From positions 1,116,001 through 1,180,000 of the forward strand of contig OY723258.1 in assembly GCA_963210315.1 (NCBI GenBank): a DNA stretch of 64,000 nt. Reading direction: 5' to 3'. The position numbers and the translations under genes were made by a program. The first letter of the stretch is position 1; each line of letters begins with the position of its first letter. The notes below the pieces were generated by a model, which was not told where the DNA came from, did no database searches, and saw nothing but the letters and a program-made list of their open reading frames with translations. The DNA is from Rhynchopus euleeides (lineage: Eukaryota; Euglenozoa; Diplonemea; Diplonemida; Diplonemidae). Shown one piece after another: positions 1-8,299 of this stretch.

Positions 1-4
1 CAAA

Positions 5-850
5 ATGACCCCACCACAATCCGCACGGATCCCAAATATCCCAAAGAACGGGTTTTTGGAAAATCCGAGGGGGGGGTCCCGCTGGGTGGGTAGGTGGGGT
101 GGGGTGTGGGCTGGTGAAGGTGGCTGCCTCCCAGCCACCTTCACCCATGACCAGTCCCTGAACCAGACCCACGTTTCATGGGCGAAACTTGGCTCGTACA
201 CCACCAAAGTGACCCCACTGTGATCCGCAAAAAATCCAAACGTTCAAAAGAAAGGGGTTTTGGAACACCCGAGGAGGGGGTCCCACTGGGTGGGTGGGGT
301 GGGGTGTGGGCTGACTGCCTCCCAGCCACGCTGACCAGCCCCTGAACTAGACCCGTGTTTCATGGGTGATGCTTGGCTCGCACACCACCAAAGTGACCCC
401 ACTGTGATCCGCACAAATTCCAAACGTTCAAAAGAAAGGGGTTTTGGAACACCCGTGGAGGGGGTCCCGCTGGGTGGGTGGGTGTGGCTGCCTCCCAGTC
501 ACATTCCCTTAGGACCAGCCCCTGAACCAGAGGCACATTTCATGGACGGTGTTTGGCTCCTAGACCCACGAAGTGACCCCACTACGATTCGCAAAAGTTC
601 CAAACGTTCAGAAGAACGGGGTTTTGGAATACCCGAGGAGGGGGTCCCGCTGGGTGGGTGGGCTGGTGTGGCTGCCTCCCAGTCACATCCTCCTGGGGCC
701 AGCCTCCTATGACCAGACCCTGAATCAGACCCACATTTCATGGGTGAAGCTTGACACCTCGACCCACAGTGTGACCCCACTACGATCCGCACAGATTCCA
801 AATAGTCAAAAGAAAGGGGTTTCGGAACACCCGAGGAGGGGGTCCCGCTG
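5..850. repeat. Tandem array of ~180-200 bp repeats
   Basis: Five diverged copies of one unit are visible. The landmark TGACCCCAC...ATCCGCA recurs at about 6, 209, 392, 573 and 772, so spacing is 181-203 bp. Each unit also carries a block CAAACGTTCAAAAGAA...GGGGTTTTGGAA and a GGGGGTCCCGCTGGGTGGG block. The array is cut by the left window edge. Open frames in it merely reflect the repeat period and have no coding character. It could be satellite or subterminal repeat DNA. Confidence 0.85.
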
Positions 851-952
851 ATTTTGGGTCACTTTCGGGTGATGTCAGGTACCTGGAGTGACCGCAGGTA
901 GCCCATTTTCAGGGTGGGAGCCCTACTCGTACGTCACCCAGATTCAGCCCAA

Positions 953-1107
953 ACCGTGCACCTCGGGTGCACGGTCGCCGGCAGCGCGCGGGCACCCGGA
1001 AACAGGCCGCATTTGCGCGCGCTGCCTGCACCCTGCACGCCAGCCCCCATTTTGTTCTCAGTGCCGGTGTGGCTGTGAGACTCACAGCCACAAAATAATG
1101 GGGGCTG
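953..1107. repeat. Two hairpin-forming inverted repeats
   Basis: ACCGTGCACC (953-962) and GGTGCACGGT (966-975) form a 10-bp hairpin with a 3-nt loop. TGTGGCTGTGAG (1068-1079) and CTCACAGCCACA (1081-1092) are perfect 12-bp arms separated by one base, and CAGCCCCCAT / ATGGGGGCTG (1041-1050, 1098-1107) extend this outward. No gene is associated. They may be a decayed small inverted-repeat element. Confidence 0.6.
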
Positions 1108-1810
1108 CCCGTGATTCCATCATGAAATGTCACGGGTGCCCTGTGCACAGCAGTCGGAGGTCCGGCTTTGCCTTAGATTCAACACCGACAATATGCAGCA
1201 ACTCAATACTTGAGGTCTCGGTGCCATTTCACCCGGACCCATAGCCGATACTTCGATACCAGGCAGTTTGTTTGAAGCGTGGCGATCCCTGCCGCATTGG
1301 GAAACCCCCCGCCCTTCACACCTCTATCCTCCCCGTCCCCCACGGGGGGGCGGGGGGTGGGGGTGGGGTTACCAGCACAGGCTCTCGTCCATTCCACCTT
1401 TCACAAAGCCAAACGCCTCAGATCACCGCACACCCGTCCAACACCCTCAACAACCCAACACTCTTCACCTCGCCCTGAATTTCCAGTCGTATCCATGGAT
1501 TCCATGGATGTTGCCGTATTGATTCTGTCTTGAACATTTCATGACAGCATGGTATCTTCGTTGCTTCCCAACACAGGTGTGTCGCTTCACCGCCCCGCTT
1601 GTATCGCACAGACATACTGCATAGATGAGTGCATCCTTATGCAAGAGGGGGTGGGTCTTCTTCGTAGGCCCTCTGAACGTGCTAAATGCTAACAAGCCAT
1701 GTTGCAGCAAGGAGTGTCCATGCCCGACAAAACGGGCGTATCTACCCTGCATATTACACGAAAGAAATGTCCGAATATCGGACCACCCCCCTCCCCCCCC
1801 CCCCCCCCCC

Positions 1811-1912
1811 ATTCCGTGATCCAGTTACCGCATGGATCAGCACCCTCCGAAACGCCATCCCACCCCACCCCACCCCCAGCCAGCCCAACGTTGCTTCACT
1901 ACCGTCGTGATT
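1811..1912 (+). repeat. Dispersed ~100-bp repeat, copy 1
   Basis: The sequence from ATTCCGTGATCCAGTTACCG to the end of ...CTTCACTACCGTCGT recurs at 2171-2270 with a few changes. In both copies a poly-C tract of about 17-20 bases lies immediately before it, so the tract and the repeat appear to have been copied together. Confidence 0.85.
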
Positions 1913-2170
1913 GAGGGCCACAAAGTGTATGGTGTCAAGGAGAGACTACGTATTACATGCAGACACCTGATCGTGTTTTAGTGATACTGTGTTGCGGTCC
2001 AACCACCAAGCCACTGACAGACAACTGCTACACACCCTCCCATTGCGCATTGATCTGCCTTGGACAACATATCTGGTGTAGTGGCTACAAAAAGGACTGA
2101 CGTTGCAAGAAGGTGCTGGGAGGCTTGCTTTTCTATTCACTCTCGACGATCAAACCCCCCCCCCCCCCCC

Positions 2171-2270
2171 ATTCTGTAATCCAGTTACCGCATGGATCAG
2201 CACCCTCCGAAACGCCAACCCACCCCACCCCCAGCCAACCCAACGTTGCTTCACTACCGTCGTCGATCTC
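2171..2270 (+). repeat. Dispersed ~100-bp repeat, copy 2
   Basis: Direct-repeat partner of 1811-1912, again directly after a poly-C tract. It ends about 15 bp before the left end of the large inverted-repeat element at 2285. Confidence 0.85.
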
Positions 2271-2879
2271 TCCCCCCCCCCCTAGGCCCTTGCATAGCCC
2301 CCGATTTTCTGTCACAAAACCAAATTTTGGCCATTTTTTCAATTTTTGGGTCCAAAATACCCCCCAAAACACCACCAAATGACTTTTGTGGGTCTCTCCC
2401 ACCTGTTTCCCACCCTTCCACCCCAATTTTCCAACTTTTTTGGGGATTTTTCGGGTATTTTTGTCGGAAAAAGCCCCTCCCTTAGGGCGCTTTTCTCCTG
2501 TATATCACCCAGAAAATTCACAAATCCACGTTTGAGTATGGTTGGTACCTCAGCACCTAGTTCTGCTGCAAATTCCTGGAGTTCATCCCTTGTGAAGGGA
2601 TTCAGAATTCCTTCTTGGCGATTCTTGAGTCTGACAAAATTGAATTCTGCCAGACTGTCTGCCCGGGTGTCGGATCTCGGCTGCAGCTGAGTGTGCTTGT
2701 GCGAGCCCGTTTTCTCTTTCCAGAGGTTTGCCCTGCCATCGTCACCCTGCTGTTTGCCGCCTTCTCCCAGCCCCTCTTTGTCCTACAGACACACCGGTGT
2801 CACACATGGGTCTCTTCTGCGGGCACTGCACCTGATGCCATGTTCATCTCATAGCGTGTGCCCACTTTGTCGGTATATG

Positions 2880-3480
2880 CTAGGGGGGCTACTGTTACGC
2901 GACTGTGACTGACCATTTACATCTGTGGATACCACTGAAATATTCCGTCGGTTTGACCCGAAAACAGGGTACTCCGCCCAATTTGGGCTCCCGGAATCAA
3001 TTGCGAGCGAAATTTTTCACTTTGGTGACGATTTTGGCTGATATTTTGGGTGATTCATGCCCACCCTGGTCACACCCCCTAAAAACAAGGGATTGGTGGG
3101 GTTATGGCGGGTCTCCCACGAGAACCCTCTTTCAGACCGCCTCTGGGCGTCACAAGGCCACCGAAACCACTAAAAACCACCCAGGAACCTACCTCAGGGG
3201 GTAGCTGTGTGGTTGTGGGGTGTTTGGAGGCCTTCTCCGCCTTTGAAAGTGGTTGCTCAGAACTGGTCCAAAACGGCCCAAATTGGGGGGTCTACTGTTA
3301 CACTACTGTTACAGACCATGACATGGGCGGATATCATTGAAAAAATCAGCATTTTTGACCCGAAAACAGGGTACTCCACCCATTTTGGTCTGCCGGAATC
3401 ACTTCCGGGGTGAATTCTTCACTTTGGTGACAATTTTGGGTGATAGTTTGGGGATTCCGTGCAGATTTCAGCTCCCAAAA
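2880..3480 (+). repeat. Internal X-Y-X' duplication
   Basis: The region around 2880-3060 (landmarks TTTGACCCGAAAACAGGGTA and TTCACTTTGGTGACGATTTT) recurs at about 3290-3470. The segment 3110-3290 (CCTCTTTCAGACCGCCTCTGGG onward, in shorter words CTCTTTCAGACC) recurs at 7900-8080 beyond the retrotransposon. The period is about 405 bp. This order shows where the retrotransposon entered. Confidence 0.75.
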
Positions 3481-3511
3481 ATAAGGGTTTTTTCGGGAAA
3501 GTTTCAAATTT

Positions 3512-3612
3512 TTCTGGAAGAACAGCTAGCTTTTCGCACTAAAAAGACTCGTGGCAGCGTTCGGTATCTGCACACATGCACTAGCAGGCACCGTTCGTAC
3601 AAACAAAAACTG
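3512..3612 (+). repeat. Split direct repeat A1
   Basis: Starts TGGAAGAACAGCTAGC and ends CACCGTTCGTACAAACAAAA. It is nearly identical to 7748-7848 (A2). It forms the 5' end of the YR retrotransposon, just before the gag ORF. Confidence 0.85.
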
Positions 3613-3631
3613 GGTTCGTACTCAGTAGAAT

Positions 3632-5170
3632 ATGTCGCAGCTGAGCTCGGTCGATTGGAGCAAGGTCACAGTACCTGTCCTTCCTGAGGGCGTTAAGCCC
3701 GCCGAGCCGCGTGCGCGCTGCATCTTTCCGCGCTGTGCCATCGAGCACAAGAGCGCGGAGTCGGAGCAGTGCTGGAGGTGTGGGTGCCGGGGCCGGGTGA
3801 TCTGCCCTGAGTGGAAGGCAGTGTCAGGCGAAACAGGGGCCCTCAACCCGTTTGTGAAGGGCGAAGGGGCGAGCGAGTGGTGTTGCCCGCTGTGCGCGTT
3901 CGCTGTGGGAAGCGGTGAGGACCCGGAAGGGGACCGGACCACGAAAGCGAGCGCAGAGGAAAAGGTGAGTGCGGCCGCGACTGAAGTGGCTGAGGCCTTC
4001 TCCGTGCCCTTCCCTAACACACAGCACTCCCCCCAGGCCCCTGCAGAACCTGTCTTCCCTCCCTCTGTCGTGCCCTCCCTCCCCTCCCCTGTCCCTCAAG
4101 GACATGTGCATCCCGTTAACGCCCCTCAAGGGCCGGGCTCTGCAAGGCCAGCGAACCAAGTGCACCCACTGCAGGCCCCTCAAGGGCCAGGTGCTGTCGC
4201 GCAAGCCGCCCCTCTGGGTTTCGTCCAGCCTACCTATGCCCCTCAAGGGCCGGGCTCGGTGTTACCGACAGGCCAAGTGCACCCCATGTACGCCCCTCAA
4301 GGGTCGGGCTCTGCCACTCTGTCCGCTCAGGGGCACCCAATGCAAGCCCCTCAAGGGCTGGGTGCTGTCCCTCATGCGGCCCCCCAGGGGATCGTCCAGC
4401 CCACGTATGCCCCTCAAGGGTTGGGTTCGGTGTCACAGACAGGACACTCCCTGTACCCCCCTCAGGGGCAGGGCTCCGCAACACTCCCGTACCCGCATGC
4501 TCCTCAGGGAGTGGGTCCCGCCATGCCTGCTGTCCCTCAAGGACAGGGGCCATTCGTGTACGCCCCTCAAGGGTACGGCACGGCGTACGCCGCTCAGAAC
4601 CCCTACGCAGCCATGCCGAGTTATGGAGGGCAGTGGCCAGCGGAAGAGCTTCCCGATTTGGCGCGGGTTGTCACATGGCTCCCCTTCCTGAACGACCCGA
4701 ACAAGCTGGAAAGCTTGTGGACGCACCTGATCATGCGCCATGACGCTCCGGCTGCCGCCACCCAGAGCTCCCAGTTTCACGAGCGTCGTGTCCTCCTGAA
4801 GAGCCTGCGGAGGATGATGTACATGCAGGGGGCGGCATCTATGGGGGTCCTGATGAACGACATGGTGGTTCGCCTCGAGGCCATCCTAGTCAAGGAGGTG
4901 CTGATCGAGGCTGGCCTGCGCCGCGAGCAGGCGGCTGTGGGCGCAGGGGAGTTCGAGGAGCGACTGGCGGCCCTCCCCTTCATGTCGGTGACGCGCGAGA
5001 AGATGACAACCCTGCAGTCTGAGGCCCGCCTGGCGGCCCAACGCCACAAGCCCAGTGCGGAGCCGAGCCCTCGCAACCCGCAGAGGCCGAAGGGGGGAGA
5101 CCGGGTTACCGGATACAAGCACAAGGGGGGTTTTCAGCAGGGCGGAAAAGGGAAGCACCCTCGCCAATGA
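3632..5170 (+). CDS. Gag-like protein of YR retrotransposon (ORF1)
   Basis: A 512-residue ORF starting 20 bp after repeat A1. Residues ~30-92 are Cys-rich (CIFPRC, CWRCGC, WCCPLC), which suggests one or two zinc-binding knuckles at the N-terminus. Residues ~148-318 are a Pro/Gln/Gly-rich tract built on repeats of APQGPGS and TYAPQG about 13-25 residues apart. The C-terminal third is helical (LPFLNDPNKLESLW to LQSEARLAAQRH) and ends in a Lys/Gly/Gln-rich basic tail. By position and character this is the structural, nucleic-acid-binding ORF1 of a YR retroelement. It ends in a single TGA (5168-5170), and the recombinase continues in the same frame. Family assignment rests mainly on context. Confidence 0.7.
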   Translation: MSQLSSVDWSKVTVPVLPEGVKPAEPRARCIFPRCAIEHKSAESEQCWRCGCRGRVICPEWKAVSGETGALNPFVKGEGASEWCCPLCAFAVGSGEDPEGDRTTKASAEEKVSAAATEVAEAFSVPFPNTQHSPQAPAEPVFPPSVVPSLPSPVPQGHVHPVNAPQGPGSARPANQVHPLQAPQGPGAVAQAAPLGFVQPTYAPQGPGSVLPTGQVHPMYAPQGSGSATLSAQGHPMQAPQGLGAVPHAAPQGIVQPTYAPQGLGSVSQTGHSLYPPQGQGSATLPYPHAPQGVGPAMPAVPQGQGPFVYAPQGYGTAYAAQNPYAAMPSYGGQWPAEELPDLARVVTWLPFLNDPNKLESLWTHLIMRHDAPAAATQSSQFHERRVLLKSLRRMMYMQGAASMGVLMNDMVVRLEAILVKEVLIEAGLRREQAAVGAGEFEERLAALPFMSVTREKMTTLQSEARLAAQRHKPSAEPSPRNPQRPKGGDRVTGYKHKGGFQQGGKGKHPRQ

Positions 5171-6082
5171 CTGGGCCCCTGGGCTCCCCTCCTCGAGCGG
5201 CACCAGGTGCGCAGACCTGCACCGCCCGTCTCAGAGGAGGGCTACAACGACTTGCGGCACGAGACGTCGTCCTTCCTGACGGGGTGCTACCGGGAGAGTT
5301 CTCTCCGGGCGATGATCTCCGTGGAAGCTCGTGCCGCGCAGTTTTACGCAAATCTTTCTCCCCACGACCCCAACTTAGATCCCGAGATGGCCTTCTTGAT
5401 GTGGCTCAGGTCGCTCATGCAGCAGTCGAGGATCTCCCCCGCGAGTGCCAGGCAGTACCTGACGTACCACGCCATGGCGAAGATCTCCTCCGGCGAGGCG
5501 TTCCGGAGGGCAACCCTCCAAATACCCAGGGAGGAAAGACGGCAGCCGGAGATAGTGAACCCGAACAGGGTGTTCAACGTTGTTTTTCGCAAGCCGGTAA
5601 GCCTCCCGGCTGTGGCCCTCGCTCTGCAGTGGAGCACGGGGTGCCGGTGGAGCGACATGGAGAGGCTGCGGTGCCGGGATGTCAGCTTCCTGGACTCGGG
5701 CTACATCATGGTGGTGTTTGTGGGAGGAAAGACAGATCTCTCCCAGAAAGGACAGGCCCTCCTGCTACCCCCTACAGGCCGATACATCGGCCTCCTGCGC
5801 CACTGGATCACTCATCGGCAGCAAGTGTCCCCTCAAGGGACCTTGTTCCAGGGCCTGCAATATGCCCACTACAACACCTACCTGCGGGACTCTCTATGCA
5901 TCCTGTCCCACGGTATCCGGCGGAGTGCCCTGCAGGTTACCGCGGAGGCGGCGGGACAGCGTGCCGCCCAACACCTAGCTCGGCATCGGAACGCAGCTTC
6001 AACGGAACAGTATCTCCCGCCTCAACTATGGCAAGCGACTCTGGAGACGAAGGAAGCGACGCGGATCTTGCAGAGTCAGTAA
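5171..6082 (+). CDS. Tyrosine recombinase (ORF2) of YR retrotransposon
   Basis: An integrase of the tyrosine recombinase family, expected to insert a circular cDNA intermediate. The frame is open from just after the gag TGA to 6082 and has no ATG before 5312, so it may be made by UGA readthrough from gag or from an internal start. Counting from 5207, the catalytic set is visible: Arg ~147 in STGCRWSDMERL, Lys ~175 in GGKTD, His ~235 and Arg ~238 in HGIRR, a His near 256-260 in HLARHRN, and the nucleophile Tyr ~269 in STEQYLPP. The C-terminal 55 nt overlap the RT ORF in another frame. The R-K-H-x-x-R-H-Y set appears complete, so the enzyme could be active. Confidence 0.85.
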   Translation: MGPWAPLLERHQVRRPAPPVSEEGYNDLRHETSSFLTGCYRESSLRAMISVEARAAQFYANLSPHDPNLDPEMAFLMWLRSLMQQSRISPASARQYLTYHAMAKISSGEAFRRATLQIPREERRQPEIVNPNRVFNVVFRKPVSLPAVALALQWSTGCRWSDMERLRCRDVSFLDSGYIMVVFVGGKTDLSQKGQALLLPPTGRYIGLLRHWITHRQQVSPQGTLFQGLQYAHYNTYLRDSLCILSHGIRRSALQVTAEAAGQRAAQHLARHRNAASTEQYLPPQLWQATLETKEATRILQSQ

Positions 6083-7242
6083 GTGATTCTGGTGATTCCC
6101 TGGCATCAGTGCACAGCCTGTATCGGAGTTCTCCTTTTCGCATGTACCTGAAGTACTACGACTACGCCTCTGCCTGGGTGGACTCGCGCTTCTCCGCTGC
6201 CCCCCGGGCTTCCTACGAAGGAATTATCTCAGAGGCTACCCCAGGCACCATCTACATTGTGCAGCTGCTGAGGGACTTCCCAGCCCTGGGGGAGAACTTT
6301 CGATGGTTTACTGATGCAGACTTCCTCTACAGGCTCATCGATCAGGGTTTGAAGCCGCGGCCGGGCCCCCTGAACACGAAGATCTTACCACATGTGGGGC
6401 GCCTCGACAGCCTCGGGATCACAGAGTCCTCCCCCAAGGCGGCTTCCAGTGTGACCTGGTACCAGGGCGTCTTCTGCGTGCCGAAGAAGGCGGCGGGTTC
6501 CCTCAGGTTCATCATGTCCTGCCGAGCCATCAACAGTGCTCTTGACATGACTTCCCTTCCACGCTGCCATCTGCCGTCGTACGGCGAGATCCTCGCCACC
6601 GTCTTCGGGGCTTCCCTGGTGATGCAGTTTGACTTTAAGAGTTTCTTCTTTCAGTTCGGCTTGCCGATGGATGTGCGCCCATACTTTGCCTTCAGGGCAT
6701 GCCGCCTTCACCGACGCATGACTCGACTCCCTATGGGCTACGCACCAGCTCCCCAGGCCGCACAAGCGCTGACAAGTGCACTGATACAGAAGAGCTGCAC
6801 AGGGACGAATGCGCAGGGCCTGGCGTGGATAGACAACGCCATTTTTTGCGGCGACAGTGTGAGCCTGGCGAGGGTGCATCAAGCGTTCAAGCAGCTGTGC
6901 GAGAAGTACAACGTGGTGATCGGCGACTACGAGGCCCCTGCTGCTTACACCACTCTCCTCGGGATTGAGGTTGACTTGCGTCAACGGCGGTGGCGCATGG
7001 ACCCTACGTGGGTGATGAAGACCCTTCCCGCTGCTCAGAGCCTGCTGTCCAGCGGTCAGGGTACCCTGCGCACCTGGTGGCGTATCTGCGGGGCATTCTT
7101 GTGGAGATACCACGCGCTCCGTCTCCCGCTGCATGGCGCCTTGACGATACTCACCTGGATGTCTCAGACCTCTCGGCTGCATCTGCCATGCTCCTTACGT
7201 GATGGGGGACAGAGTCTGTCGGGCTCTTCAGTTACAGGCTGA
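6028..7242 (+). CDS. Reverse transcriptase (ORF3) of YR retrotransposon
   Basis: Starts at ATG 6028 inside the 3' end of the recombinase gene (frame +1 relative to it) and copies element RNA into cDNA. An acidic Ser/Asp/Glu leader of about 30 residues precedes the polymerase. RT motifs are in order: GVFCVPKKAAGSLRF and SCRAIN (fingers), VMQFDFKSFFFQ (motif A), RLPMGYAPAP (motif B), and GLAWIDNAIF at motif C, where the usual Y-x-D-D box reads W-I-D-N. Then LLGIEVDLRQRRW matches motif D/E. The frame stops at 7242, while RNase H continues in a different frame from about 7145. The D-to-N change could be a lineage feature or inactivation. Confidence 0.85.
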   Translation: MASDSGDEGSDADLAESVSDSGDSLASVHSLYRSSPFRMYLKYYDYASAWVDSRFSAAPRASYEGIISEATPGTIYIVQLLRDFPALGENFRWFTDADFLYRLIDQGLKPRPGPLNTKILPHVGRLDSLGITESSPKAASSVTWYQGVFCVPKKAAGSLRFIMSCRAINSALDMTSLPRCHLPSYGEILATVFGASLVMQFDFKSFFFQFGLPMDVRPYFAFRACRLHRRMTRLPMGYAPAPQAAQALTSALIQKSCTGTNAQGLAWIDNAIFCGDSVSLARVHQAFKQLCEKYNVVIGDYEAPAAYTTLLGIEVDLRQRRWRMDPTWVMKTLPAAQSLLSSGQGTLRTWWRICGAFLWRYHALRLPLHGALTILTWMSQTSRLHLPCSLRDGGQSLSGSSVTG

Positions 7243-7657
7243 CGCACTGGCGCGAAACGACTGGCAGTCGTGGGTGGTGCGGGAGCGTCTGGTGGTCCAG
7301 GTGGTCTGTGATGCGAGCCTATCAGGCTGGGCCGTGGTCCAGGAGGACCTCCGCCCTCTCTATGGCGCCTTCTGGGGCGAGCTTGCAGCTGCGACAATAT
7401 TCCTGAAGGAGTTGTTTGCGGCCTACAAGGCTGTCTCTACGATGTGTAGCAGGCCCCGCTGGAGGGGTTATCACATCATACTCTTCAGCGACAACCAAGC
7501 GGTGATTGGGGCTATTCGCAAGGGTGTGTCCCATGTTGAGGGTGCGCAACGCTGGCTGAACGACATTCAGTACTGCCTAGAGCGCCATGACTGCAGCCTC
7601 GAGCCGGAGTACGTAAGAACGTGCGAGAACATCGCTGACCAGTACACAAGTCTCTAA
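7145..7657 (+). CDS. RNase H domain of YR retrotransposon
   Basis: This frame is open from 7145 to the stop at 7657 and encodes a DIRS-type RNase H that would degrade RNA in RNA-DNA hybrids during reverse transcription. Visible motifs are VVCDASLSGWAVV (first Asp), FLKELFAAYKAV (Glu), ILFSDNQAVIGAIRKG (second Asp) and NIADQYTS (final Asp). It lies +1 relative to the RT frame with an overlap of about 98 nt (7145-7242), so a programmed frameshift or a single-base indel would join the two. No convincing independent start is present (first in-frame ATG at 7202). Repeat B1 follows within 50 bp of the stop. Confidence 0.8.
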   Translation, partial: RYSPGCLRPLGCICHAPYVMGDRVCRALQLQADALARNDWQSWVVRERLVVQVVCDASLSGWAVVQEDLRPLYGAFWGELAAATIFLKELFAAYKAVSTMCSRPRWRGYHIILFSDNQAVIGAIRKGVSHVEGAQRWLNDIQYCLERHDCSLEPEYVRTCENIADQYTSL

Positions 7658-7704
7658 GGGCGTGAATGAAAAAGGGGGGGGGGGGCGCGGAAGTTGTGAA
7701 ATAA

Positions 7705-7898
7705 AGACCGTTCGTACAAACAAAGAACGCAACTCCAAGTCTTTTTTGGAAGAACAGCTAGCTTTTCGCACTAAAAAGACTCGTGGCAGCGTTCGGTATC
7801 TGCACACATGCACTAGCAGGCACCGTTCGTACAAACAAAAACCCGTTCGTACAAATAACCCCGTTCGTACAAACAAAGAACGCAACTCCAAGTCTTTT
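7705..7898 (+). repeat. Split direct repeats B1-A2-B2
   Basis: B1 (7705-7745) and B2 (7860-7898) share CGTTCGTACAAACAAAGAAC and ACTCCAAGTCTTTTT. A2 (7746-7848) between them matches A1 at 3512-3612. The order A1-ORFs-B1-A2-B2 is the split-direct-repeat arrangement of Ngaro and VIPER elements, which allows a circular intermediate to be rebuilt. A short poly-G tract (7668-7680) lies between the RNase H stop and B1. Confidence 0.85.
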
Positions 7899-8299
7899 TC
7901 ACGAGAAACCTCTTTCAGACCGTCTCTGGGTACCATGAGGCCCCCAAAACCACTAGAAACCACCCAGGAACCTACCCCGAGGGGTATCTGTGTGGTTTTG
8001 GGGTGCTTAGAGGCCTTCTCTGCCTTTTGGAAGTGGTATTTTTGGACCGTTACAAATCGGCCCAAGAGCGTTACACGAGCGTTACACTTTTTCGGGGGGT
8101 TTTTCAGGAAAAAATGCCAAATAATTCGAATGGATCGACTTTCCCGAGGGTGTCCGCTATTTTCACGGATTTTTTCAGTGATCCCCCACTGGATTTTTGG
8201 CCAGGTACGACCATTTTGGTGGAGTTTTTGGCCCAAAATCCAAAAAATCGTGTTTGTGACAGCCCTAAACAGAGATTTAAACAGCCATGCAAGGGCCTA

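Larger units (their letters stand above)
1108..2282. other. Intergenic, no gene recognised
   Basis: This stretch holds poly-C tracts at about 1790-1810 and 2153-2170 and the dispersed repeat listed separately. Open frames are short and rich in His, Pro and Thr because of the C-rich base composition. No convincing gene is seen. Confidence 0.6.
3512..7898 (+). mobile_element. Tyrosine-recombinase retrotransposon, VIPER/Ngaro-like
   Basis: A complete-looking element of about 4.4 kb: gag-like ORF, tyrosine recombinase, reverse transcriptase and RNase H, in that order, bounded by split direct repeats A1 ... B1-A2-B2. Canonical DIRS and Ngaro elements place the recombinase after the RT; recombinase before RT is the order described for VIPER elements of trypanosomes. 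The split repeats are the Ngaro/VIPER type. The element is inserted between halves X' and Y' of a duplicated host segment with no visible target-site duplication, as expected of recombinase-mediated integration. The RT-RNase H frame change and the gag-YR stop may be programmed or may be decay. Confidence 0.85.
2285..8297. mobile_element. TA-flanked inverted-repeat element carrying a nested retrotransposon
   Basis: The left end reads CCCC-TA-GGCCCTTGCATAGC and the right end reads GCCATGCAAGGGCC-TA-CCCC, giving imperfect terminal inverted repeats (GGCCCTTGCATRGC, then CTGTCACAAA further in) inside a TA duplication, with poly-C on both outer sides. The element's own DNA is about 1.6 kb and encodes no recognisable transposase, so it appears non-autonomous. 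Inside it an X-Y segment is tandemly duplicated (X 2880-3065, Y 3070-3290, X' 3290-3480, Y' 7898-8080), and the YR retrotransposon sits between X' and Y'. TA duplications are typical of Tc1/mariner and some other DNA transposons, but no family can be assigned. Confidence 0.65.

Noticed and set aside
5-850. Regularly spaced repeats that might be taken for a CRISPR array
   Set aside because: Units are ~190 bp, diverged along their whole length, without short constant repeats or unique spacers, in a eukaryotic genome.
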